DNA from: Blastocatellia bacterium UBA7656
GTDB lineage: Bacteria > Acidobacteriota > Blastocatellia > UBA7656
Length of the DNA: 64,000 nt
Direction: 5' to 3'
Assembly (NCBI GenBank): GCA_002483445.1
Contig: DLHY01000030.1
Span: 1 to 64,000, forward strand
Each line of letters begins with the position of its first letter. Position 1 is the first letter of the stretch. A program made the translations under genes and the position numbers. The notes beneath the pieces are model-generated. The model did no database searches and was not told the origin of the DNA. It was given only the letters and a program-made list of their open reading frames with translations. Shown in pieces: positions 56,855 through 64,000 of this stretch.

Positions 56855-58552
56855 CTAGCCAACTACTGCCACCGGGGAGGAGGAACCGGGGCGAGGAGCC
56901 GCGTCAGAGGCGCTTTCTTCATCGCGGATGACGCGCCCTTCGACGGGGAGTTTTATTGAAATACTCGTTCCCTTTCCCGACTCGCTATCGACGAGTATCT
57001 TTCCTCTGTGATCGCTCACCAGTTGATAAACAATCGCCATGCCGAGTCCTGTGCCGCCGCTCGATGAACTGAACGGCTCGAACAATCGGTCTTTCTGCTC
57101 GCGCGTCATCCCAGAGCCGGAATCGCTGAAGGTGATAGTCACATCCTGATCGCGGTTGGCCTCAAGAATGACTCTCAGTTCGCCCCCGCCTGGCATCGCC
57201 TGAATCGAATTGCGAGTGAGGTTCCAGAAAATCTGGCGGATCTGATTCGGGTCGCCGTAGTAATGCACCGCCTCCGAGGGGTAGTCCTCGACGACCGAGT
57301 GATCCTGCCTCAGTTCAGTGCTGTTGCGGAGCAGGGCTACGGTCTCTGAGAGTATGCTTGAAAGCTCGATGACTGTGCGCTCGGTTCTCGGCGGGCGCGC
57401 GTAGGTCAGAAAGTCCGAAACTATTCGGTTCAGTCTGTCGGATTCGCGAAGCACGATTTCCATCAACTGCGATTGATCGGGCGAAAGGCTCAACTCGCTT
57501 GCAAGCACCTGAACCGATCCGCGCATCGATGCAAGCGGATTGCGAATCTCATGCGCAAGCCCTGCGGCCATCTTGCCCAGCGCGGCGAGGCGTTCCTGAC
57601 GGCGCACTTCGCGCTCAAGCTCCATGACTTCCGTGAGGTCTTGAAACGTCAGCACATATCCTCTGGCTTCGCCCGATTCATCTACGAGAGGAGCGACGGA
57701 AAATCCCAAATGAATATCGCCGCCGTTGGCCGCCTTGCAGCCGATGTCGAAACGGGGCAGGCGCGAGCGCGTGCGTATGGATTCAAGTCCGACTTCGATC
57801 TGTTTTCGAATGTCGCCGAAGATCTCGAATATGTTTCTTCCGCGAACGTCGGATGCTTTGTAGCCGGTTATTTCTTCCGATGCGCGATTGAAGGTGGTGA
57901 TTTCGCCGCCGAGATTCGTCGTCACCAGTCCGCTGCGGACGCTTTCGATGATGCGGTCGTTGAAGAGGCGGTTATCGGCAAGCTCTTTTGTCGCCGTCGC
58001 CAGAAGAGATTCGCTTCTTCGGGCGCGCTCCGACAGATGGCTTGAAAGCAGAGCCACCGCGCATATAGCCACCAGGTTGGTCGCGAATATGAATTGCGCC
58101 GAAGAAAGCGACGCCCCATCATAGTAATCCCACCCGTCAGCGCGCGTGATCAGTCCATTCATCGTCAGCGTCGAGACGCAGGCATAGAGGGCGGCTCCGG
58201 CAGCGCCAAGCACTGTGACTCCGCGCTTGCTGAACAGCGCGCTTGCGGCAAAGATAGCGACCAGATAGAGCGCCAGAAAAGGCGATTCGACATCTCCCGT
58301 GTGATAAACGAGCCAGGTTATCAGCGCCAGATCGATCCAGAGTTGAACGTAGCCGAGGCGGTCGTAGTGGAAGCGGTGGCGGAGAGCCAGAAAATATAAT
58401 GCCGATAAAACGAGCAACGCTCCGACAACCGGAGCCAGGGCGGGCATAAATGAGCGCGACCCGGCGTCCCGCTCAAACAGCGCCACCGCGACAAGCAGCG
58501 CGACTGCTATGGCGAGCCGCCAGATTTGCAACCATTGCAGCTTTTTGTACAT
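56855..58552 (-). CDS. pilS: PilS-like sensor histidine kinase
   Basis: About 565 residues. Six membrane helices lie in the first 190 residues (e.g. IWRLAIAVALLVAVALF, YLVAIFAASALFSKRGV, IFATNLVAICAVALL), then a PAS domain (SGLVTTNLGGEITTFNRASE), HisKA with His in AAGLAHEIRNPLASMRGSVQ, and HATPase_c (WNLTRNSIQAMPGGGELRV, SDSGSGMTREQKDRLFEPF, GGTGLGMAIVYQLV). This is the PilS plan. It should phosphorylate PilR, encoded 51 bp downstream. I start at ATG 58552 (MYKKLQWLQIWRL); the frame is open further upstream. Confidence 0.93.
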   Translation of the reverse strand: MYKKLQWLQIWRLAIAVALLVAVALFERDAGSRSFMPALAPVVGALLVLSALYFLALRHRFHYDRLGYVQLWIDLALITWLVYHTGDVESPFLALYLVAIFAASALFSKRGVTVLGAAGAALYACVSTLTMNGLITRADGWDYYDGASLSSAQFIFATNLVAICAVALLSSHLSERARRSESLLATATKELADNRLFNDRIIESVRSGLVTTNLGGEITTFNRASEEITGYKASDVRGRNIFEIFGDIRKQIEVGLESIRTRSRLPRFDIGCKAANGGDIHLGFSVAPLVDESGEARGYVLTFQDLTEVMELEREVRRQERLAALGKMAAGLAHEIRNPLASMRGSVQVLASELSLSPDQSQLMEIVLRESDRLNRIVSDFLTYARPPRTERTVIELSSILSETVALLRNSTELRQDHSVVEDYPSEAVHYYGDPNQIRQIFWNLTRNSIQAMPGGGELRVILEANRDQDVTITFSDSGSGMTREQKDRLFEPFSSSSGGTGLGMAIVYQLVSDHRGKILVDSESGKGTSISIKLPVEGRVIRDEESASDAAPRPGSSSPVAVVG

Positions 58553-58623
58553 AACCGGAAAACCGCATTGGCGGATGAAAGGGGAAAGCCCGCGGCTTCC
58601 CTCTTTCATCCTCCGAACTGCAA

Positions 58624-59847
58624 CTATTTTCCTCCTGCCAGTTTGCCGATCAGAGTGAACAGCGGCATGTACATAGCGATAACTATGGTTCCGATTGTCA
58701 CGCCGAGGAACATAATCATAGCCGGTTCCATCAGGGCCAACAAGTTAGCTATCGCGGCATCCACTTCCTGCTCGTAGAAGTCCGCTATCTTCGAAAGCAT
58801 GGTATCGAGCGCGCCCGTCTGTTCGCCGACCCCTATCATCTGGCTGACCATCGTCGGAAAGACGTTCGACGCGCGCAGAGGCTCGACTATCGTCTGGCCC
58901 TGCTCTATGCCGATGCGAATTCGCATGATCGCTCCGCCAATGATGACGTTGCCTGCGGTCTTGGCCGTTATCTCCAGGGATTCGAGAATCGGCACGCCTG
59001 AACTCATGAGAGTCGAGAGTGTGCGGCTGAAGCGCGCAATTGCGATCTTCTGCATGATGAGGCCGAGTATGGGCAGCTTCAATATGAGCTTGTCGATCAC
59101 GTGCTGTCCCTTCTCAGTCTTGTACCACGCTTTGGCGCCGAAGAAGGCTAAAGCGCACACTATCGCCACCAGCCACCAGTAACCTGCCATGATGTGCGAT
59201 ATATCGACGACGACTTCCGTGAGCCACGGAAGCTTTTCGCCCGGCCCGAGCAAGCCTTCGAATATGTTCTTGAAGGCCGGGATCACGACGATCATGATGA
59301 TCGAAATCACGATGATCGAGATGATTATGACCGCTACCGGGTAGACGAGCGCGCTTTTGACATCGCTCTTCAACTTGACCATCTTTTCGAGGTAAGTCGA
59401 GAGTCGTTGCAGAATGATGTCCAGGATACCGCCCGTCTCGCCCGCCGCCACCATGTTGGTATAGAGCGGCTCGAATACTTTCGGATGGCGGGCCATCGCA
59501 TCTGCCAGCGTCATACCGGCTTCCACATCTGCGCGGGTCTGAAATATGATCTTCTGAAAATGCTTGTTGTCCTGCTGCTGGCCCAGAATTTCAAGACACT
59601 GAACGAGCGGGAGTCCCGCATCGAGCATGACTGAAAACTGACGGGTGAACAGAGCCAGGTCTTTGTGCTTGACCTTCTCGCGGCCAATTTTCGGCAGACT
59701 GATTTCGCGCCCCTTCTCGCGCGCCGAAGTCAGTATGATCTGTTCGCGACGCAGCAGAGATTCGAGCGTCGAGCGGTCGGACGCCACACGTTCGCCGACT
59801 ACGATCTCGTTCAAGCGATTGCGGCCCTTAAAAACATACGTAGGCAT
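58624..59847 (-). CDS. pilC: Type IV pilus inner-membrane platform protein PilC
   Basis: A 407-residue T2SF-domain protein. RGREISLPKIGREKVKHKDL, then ALFTRQFSVMLDAGLPLVQC, then ALVYPVAVIIISIIVISIIM and the repeated second half (RFSRTLSTLMSSGVPILESL, then MIGVGEQTGALDTMLSKIAD) are diagnostic, with three membrane helices. It is the platform on which the PilB and PilT motors act. GGAGG precedes the ATG at 59847. Order pilB-pilT-pilC-pilS-pilR on one strand. Confidence 0.97.
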   Translation of the reverse strand: MPTYVFKGRNRLNEIVVGERVASDRSTLESLLRREQIILTSAREKGREISLPKIGREKVKHKDLALFTRQFSVMLDAGLPLVQCLEILGQQQDNKHFQKIIFQTRADVEAGMTLADAMARHPKVFEPLYTNMVAAGETGGILDIILQRLSTYLEKMVKLKSDVKSALVYPVAVIIISIIVISIIMIVVIPAFKNIFEGLLGPGEKLPWLTEVVVDISHIMAGYWWLVAIVCALAFFGAKAWYKTEKGQHVIDKLILKLPILGLIMQKIAIARFSRTLSTLMSSGVPILESLEITAKTAGNVIIGGAIMRIRIGIEQGQTIVEPLRASNVFPTMVSQMIGVGEQTGALDTMLSKIADFYEQEVDAAIANLLALMEPAMIMFLGVTIGTIVIAMYMPLFTLIGKLAGGK

Positions 59848-59937
59848 TTTGGCCTCCTGACATAGGCATTTCTGAAATTGAACCCAAAACTAGAGGGCAA
59901 AGGGGGACCGCAGCGTGAGGAATCGAATGTATCATCA

Positions 59938-61104
59938 TCATCGTCCTATCCGGCTCAGCGAAGGGCCTTGCGGACGGTTGCCGGGAGTCGCAGGTCCCGG
60001 CGTGCGAGCCTGATGCTGAACGCTCAGGGCGGCAGCCCCGCGATTGATTATGTCCTGAAGCTCGTCGGGGTTGGACGAGCGCGCAAGAGCGAGTTCGAGC
60101 GTGATCTGTTTTTTGAAGTACAGATTGGCAAGCGACTGATTGAAGGTGACCATGCCGAACTTCTCCTGACCGGCCTGCATCATCGAGTAAACCTGGTGAA
60201 TCTTGTCTTCACGAATAAGGTTGCGGATGGCTGAGTTGGGGATGAGTATCTCCATAGCCAGACAGCGACCCTGACCGTTTGCCTTTGGCAGAAGAGACTG
60301 AGTGACGATGCCTTCCAAAACCATCGAAAGCTGTGTGCGAATCTGCGACTGCTGGTGCGCGGGGAATATATCGATGATACGGTTGATGGAAGACGCCGCC
60401 GAGTTGGTGTGCAAAGTCGCAAACGTCAGGTGGCCCGTCTCGGCGATGCGCAGCGCGGTCTCGGTGGTTTCCAGATCGCGCATCTCTCCGATCAGCACTA
60501 TGTCCGGGTCCTGACGAAGGGCGGCGCGAAGCGCATTGGCAAACGAGTGAGTGTCGCCGTGAACTTCCCGCTGATTGACTATGCAGCCTTTGTGCATGTG
60601 CAGATATTCGATGGGGTCTTCGACCGTGATGATATGCTCGTGTCGCTCGCGATTGATCTTGTCAAGCATGGCCGCAAGCGTGGTGGATTTTCCCGAACCC
60701 GTAGGCCCGGTGACCAGGATCAGTCCGCGCGGCTTCTCGCAGAGTTTTTCGATCACAGGAGGAAGCCCAAGCTCTTCGAATGATCTGATTTCGTAAGGTA
60801 TGGAACGGAACACCGCCCCGACCGCGCCGCGCTGATTGAACAAATTGGCGCGAAAGCGCGACAGCCCCTTGATGCCGAAAGAAAAGTCCAGTTCGAGCGA
60901 TTCCTCGAATCGGTGCTTCTGCGAGTCGGTCAGAACCGAATAGGAAAGCTGTTTCGTCTCAGCCGGGGTCATCTCAGTGTATTCGAGAGGGCGGAGCGTT
61001 CCATGCACGCGAACCATGGGCGGAGAGTTCGTCGTTATGTGCAGGTCTGATCCGTTCAACTCGATCATCTTCTTGAGCAATTCGCTTAATGCTATCTCTG
61101 GCAT
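59938..61104 (-). CDS. pilT: Type IV pilus retraction ATPase PilT
   Basis: A 388-residue hexameric ATPase. Walker A is VTGPTGSGKSTTLAAMLDKI, the Asp box ITVEDPIEYLHMHKGCIVNQ, Walker B PDIVLIGEMRDLETTETALR, and the His box TGHLTFATLHTNSAASSINR; the AIRNLIREDK motif typical of PilT is also present. It powers pilus retraction and twitching motility. The start ATG at 61104 lies directly beside a heptad-repeat hairpin that supplies its GGAGGG ribosome binding site region. Confidence 0.97.
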   Translation of the reverse strand: MPEIALSELLKKMIELNGSDLHITTNSPPMVRVHGTLRPLEYTEMTPAETKQLSYSVLTDSQKHRFEESLELDFSFGIKGLSRFRANLFNQRGAVGAVFRSIPYEIRSFEELGLPPVIEKLCEKPRGLILVTGPTGSGKSTTLAAMLDKINRERHEHIITVEDPIEYLHMHKGCIVNQREVHGDTHSFANALRAALRQDPDIVLIGEMRDLETTETALRIAETGHLTFATLHTNSAASSINRIIDIFPAHQQSQIRTQLSMVLEGIVTQSLLPKANGQGRCLAMEILIPNSAIRNLIREDKIHQVYSMMQAGQEKFGMVTFNQSLANLYFKKQITLELALARSSNPDELQDIINRGAAALSVQHQARTPGPATPGNRPQGPSLSRIGR

Positions 61105-61112
61105 AATCCCTC

Positions 61113-61190
61113 CAGTTTTCAGTTTTCAGTTTTCAGTTTTCAGTTCGCCGAGCAGCTTTTCTGAAAACTGAAAACTGAAAACTGAAAACT
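61113..61190. repeat. Heptad-repeat hairpin between pilB and pilT
   Basis: Left arm: CAGTTTT four times plus CAGTT (61113-61145). Loop CGCCGAGCAGC. Right arm: TTTCTG, then AAAACTG three times and AAAACT (61157-61190). The arms are perfectly complementary over about 30 bp. The left unit is the same as the one-sided array after pcrA at 10819. Confidence 0.9.
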
Positions 61191-62928
61191 ATTTCACCGT
61201 CTCTCTCACAACTTCTTCAACAGTCGTAGCTCCGAGTCTTATCTTTTCCAGTCCGCTTTGACGCAACGTCAGCATTCCTTCTTCTATCGCCTTGCGGCGC
61301 AACTCCAGACCCGACGCGCCGACCAGAATCAATTCGCGCAGATCGTCCGTGATTTCCATGACTTCGTACAGACCCACCCGGCCCTTGTAGCCTGTGCCAT
61401 TGCAAGCCTGACAGCCCGCGCCTTTGAAGGTCTTGAGATCAGGCGCTTCGGTTGGCGAAAAGCCTACATCGATTAGAGCCTCGATCGGCACTTTCACCTG
61501 CGCCTTGCACTCTTTGCAGATTCGTCGGACGAGTCTCTGAGCCTGAATCAGGTTGACCGAGGTCGCAACCAGAAAAGGCTCTATTCCCATGTTCATCAAT
61601 CGGCTTACGGTAGAAGGCGCGTCGTTGGTATGCAGTGTGGAAAGCACGAGGTGACCCGTGAGCGCCGCCTTGACGCCGATCTCTGCGGTCTCGAAGTCGC
61701 GGATTTCGCCGACCAGTATTATGTTCGGATCCTGACGCAGGAAAGAGCGGAGCGCGGTGGCGAAGTTCAATCCTATCGATTCCTTCATCTGCACCTGATT
61801 GACGCCCTGAAGATTGAATTCAACAGGGTCTTCAGCCGTCATGATGTTGGTATCGATGGTGTTGAGACTCTGAAGCGCAGAGTAAAGAGTTGATGTTTTT
61901 CCCGACCCGGTAGGCCCGGTGACGAGCACCATTCCATAAGGCTTGCTGATGTTGCGCTTGAATTTTTCGAGGCTCTCAGGCTCGAATCCGAGTTGCGTCA
62001 TGTCGAGTCGCAGATTCTCCTTGTCGAGGAGTCGCATCACGACCTTTTCGCCGAATATGGTCGGAAGGGTCGAGACGCGGAAATCTATCTCGCGCGAGCG
62101 CCCGTCGAGTTTGACTCTCAGTTTGATTCTCCCGTCCTGCGGAAGTCGCTTTTCGGCGATGTCCAGTCGGGCCATGATTTTGAGTCGCGAGGTAAGCGCG
62201 TCGCGCATCTTGAATGGCGGGTTCATTATGTTGTAAAGCACGCCGTCCATGCGGAAGCGGACGCGGAGTTCTTTTTCATAAGGCTCGACGTGAATATCGG
62301 AAGCTCCGCGACGGAGAGCATCGACCATGAAGACGTTGACCAGTTTGACGACAGGCGCGTCATCGGCCATCTTCTCCAGATTTTCGAGGTCGATTTCTTC
62401 CTCTTCTATCAGATCGAAAGCAGCCGCATCATCCGAGTATTCGTCGGCGGCAGTGCTTTCGGCCACAAGGTCTTCGACCACGCGGGCAAGTTCCAGTTCG
62501 CGCGAGGTGCCGTAATGTTTTTTGATCGCGTTCTCGAGAGCCGTCTCGCTTACGACTACAGGCTCGACCTGAAGCCCGGTCATGAATTTTATGTCGTCTA
62601 TGGCGAAGACGTTCGTCGGATCGACCATCGCCAGAGTGAGCGTCGCTCCGATTCTCGACAGTGGAAGGACTGAATACCGCTCGGCTGTCTCCTGAGGAAC
62701 CAGCGCGACCGCCGTCGGATCGACCTCGAAGAGATCGAGGTTGACCGAAGGAACCCCGTACTGCCGACTGAGAACAGAGGTTACTTCTTCGTCACTCAGC
62801 ATACCGAGTCTCACGAGCGTCGAAGCCAGTCGCCCGCCGTTGACTCTCTGGTAGTCCAGCGCCTCCTTGAGTTGCTGCGGAGTGATGAGGTTTTCTTTAA
62901 GAAGAGTCTCGCCCAGTTTCGCCGACAT
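61189..62928 (-). CDS. pilB: Type IV pilus extension ATPase PilB
   Basis: About 579 residues. An N-terminal MshEN/T2SSE_N domain (MSAKLGETLLKENLITPQQL onward) is followed by the motor domain: Walker A VTGPTGSGKTSTLYSALQSL, the Asp box MTAEDPVEFNLQGVNQVQMK, Walker B PNIILVGEIRDFETAEIGVK, His box LTGHLVLSTLHTNDAPSTVS and the zinc tetracysteine CKECKAQV...CQACNGTGYKG. It drives pilus assembly. The ATG at 62928 was preferred over the extended frame to 62973. It is the first gene of the pil block. Confidence 0.97.
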   Translation of the reverse strand: MSAKLGETLLKENLITPQQLKEALDYQRVNGGRLASTLVRLGMLSDEEVTSVLSRQYGVPSVNLDLFEVDPTAVALVPQETAERYSVLPLSRIGATLTLAMVDPTNVFAIDDIKFMTGLQVEPVVVSETALENAIKKHYGTSRELELARVVEDLVAESTAADEYSDDAAAFDLIEEEEIDLENLEKMADDAPVVKLVNVFMVDALRRGASDIHVEPYEKELRVRFRMDGVLYNIMNPPFKMRDALTSRLKIMARLDIAEKRLPQDGRIKLRVKLDGRSREIDFRVSTLPTIFGEKVVMRLLDKENLRLDMTQLGFEPESLEKFKRNISKPYGMVLVTGPTGSGKTSTLYSALQSLNTIDTNIMTAEDPVEFNLQGVNQVQMKESIGLNFATALRSFLRQDPNIILVGEIRDFETAEIGVKAALTGHLVLSTLHTNDAPSTVSRLMNMGIEPFLVATSVNLIQAQRLVRRICKECKAQVKVPIEALIDVGFSPTEAPDLKTFKGAGCQACNGTGYKGRVGLYEVMEITDDLRELILVGASGLELRRKAIEEGMLTLRQSGLEKIRLGATTVEEVVRETVK

Positions 62929-63349
62929 AATTAAACAGGATTTCCGCCTCGCTGTCTGAGTCGAACCGGGCAAAACGCGCCCGATAGAGCTATAGACAGG
63001 GAGCTAAAAGAACCGCAACCTTTTCACTCTCGACCGAAAAGTAGAGAGCGGATTTGGGAGAAACAACCGGGGGAATCACGACAAAATGAAAGGGCAATCG
63101 CAGGGGCAGGCTAAAGCGACAAGACCGGGGATTCTTCTCTATCAACGAGCATCGCTTTGAATTGGGTTTCCGACTCAAAGCCTTCTACCTTGTAACATCA
63201 GTCCACATGCATGTCAATAATAAAGTTCCCCCGCAAACGCCCTCTGATGGCTCAATATAGCCGCCTCGCGACACCCGACCTGCTCTTGCCTGACAGGGCG
63301 CGGCGCGTGATCGAGAGGAGCGCGAATTTTATAGCTTTTTCGGATCGAA

Positions 63350-64000
63350 TCAACGGCCCGCGCGAGCGAAATGAGAGGCGATCCATTCGCCTATTTTTTC
63401 CTTGTGAGCGGTGAGGCGATGGTCTCCGTCTTTGACTAAAATCACATCGATTTCAGACGATATGGCGCGGCCCGCAAAACTCAAGGCGTGAAGGTAACTG
63501 ATCGCGTCGTCGCGCATCCCGTGAATGATAAGCGCGGGCGTGGAAAACCTTTGGGCAAGCTGAGAGAGCGAATAGCGCCGCCAGTCCTCGACCAGTTGGT
63601 AGCCGAGTTCCGTCGTGCCATACTGGTTTGTGAACTTCATCAGTCCGTTCTTCTTCCATTCGCTCAAACGATTCTGCCCGATCTGATCGACGAGCAGATT
63701 GACGAAATTGAACGCGGGCGCGATGAACGCGCACGAGGCTATACGGTCAGGGTTCGTCGCCGCATACCACGCCGCGGCGCACGCGCCCATGCTCGACCCG
63801 ATGAGCGAGACGCGGCGGTACTCGGCGGAGAGCGGAGTTATCACCTCCGCACAGTCTTCGAGCAGGCGGCTCACGGTCAAATCCTTCTTCGAGCCTTCCG
63901 ATTTTCCGTGACCGCGAAAATCGAACGTCACGAAAGCAAATCCTGCTTTCGTCAATCGGTCGCCGAGCGAGGTCGCCTTCTCTCCCGTCTGATCCGAACC
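63350..64000 (-). CDS. Alpha/beta hydrolase, cut by the window edge
   Basis: The last 217 residues are visible; the frame is open to position 64000, and the in-frame TTG at 63955 is internal. GFAFVTFDFRGHGKSEG, the nucleophile elbow SLIGSSMGACAAAWYA with catalytic Ser, Asp in IIHGMRDDAISYLHA and His in VKDGDHRLTAH form a complete triad. The layout fits serine aminopeptidase/acyl-esterase-type hydrolases (Hydrolase_4). The missing N-terminus should hold the oxyanion strand HGF. Substrate unknown. Confidence 0.9.
   Translation of the reverse strand, partial: GSDQTGEKATSLGDRLTKAGFAFVTFDFRGHGKSEGSKKDLTVSRLLEDCAEVITPLSAEYRRVSLIGSSMGACAAAWYAATNPDRIASCAFIAPAFNFVNLLVDQIGQNRLSEWKKNGLMKFTNQYGTTELGYQLVEDWRRYSLSQLAQRFSTPALIIHGMRDDAISYLHALSFAGRAISSEIDVILVKDGDHRLTAHKEKIGEWIASHFARAGR

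Overview
The window looks like chromosomal DNA of a Gram-negative, surface-motile heterotroph, most likely an Acidobacteriota member of the Blastocatellia type. This is an inference from gene content: an Oar-type TonB-dependent receptor with a carboxypeptidase-regulatory-like N-terminus, a pilB-pilT-pilC-pilS-pilR block, an HspR-regulated dnaK-dnaJ operon, a MoxR/DUF58/ABC membrane operon, a CheB-CheR-PAS fusion, and many intergenic palindromic repeats. No rRNA or universal marker gene is present, so the phylum is not proven.

Layout. 0-0.6 kb: end of a DUF4351 (Rpn-type) gene and a solo HicB-like antitoxin. 0.6-5.8 kb (minus): a second, divergent chaperone operon (GrpE-like, short DnaK, large TPR protein, J-domain protein with HPP instead of HPD). 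5.9-6.6 kb: a dead formylglycine-generating-enzyme-like gene split by a 108-bp MITE with TA target duplication. 6.6-11.9 kb: secreted protein, isochorismatase-like hydrolase, PcrA/UvrD helicase, nitrilase. 11.9-14.6 kb: gene debris (VapC and cyclase fragments), a lipoprotein and an intact VapC-type toxin-antitoxin pair. 14.6-15.0 kb: tRNA-Leu(UAA) interrupted by a 211-nt group I intron, with its own promoter and terminator hairpin. 15-24.2 kb: GT87 glycosyltransferase, O-antigen-ligase-like protein with an internal PDZ-like segment, MltD, rhomboid-TPR protease, Oar-type receptor. 24.4-28.8 kb: unknown protein and dnaK-dnaJ-membrane protein-hspR. 28.9-33.7 kb: two-gene sensory module (CheB-CheR-PAS, hybrid kinase). 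34-35.2 kb: higBA between 24-bp inverted repeats. 35.2-44.5 kb (minus): membrane protein, ABC transporter, coiled-coil protein, DinB, MoxR, DUF58, PgsA. 44.7-51.3 kb (minus): GAF histidine kinase, single-domain response regulator, large leaderless subtilase and a small membrane protein. 51.5-55.3 kb: PLP transsulfuration enzyme, PP2C phosphatase, GNAT, unknown protein. 55.3-63 kb: pilR, pilS, pilC, pilT, pilB (minus). 63.3 kb to the edge: alpha/beta hydrolase, cut by the window end.

The most unusual content is (i) the intron-bearing tRNA-Leu, (ii) the second Hsp70 operon with its HPP J-protein, (iii) the kinase/regulator/cytoplasmic-subtilase operon, and (iv) a genome-wide style of short iterated (mostly 7-bp) tandem arrays folded as inverted repeats between genes, once inside a coding region.
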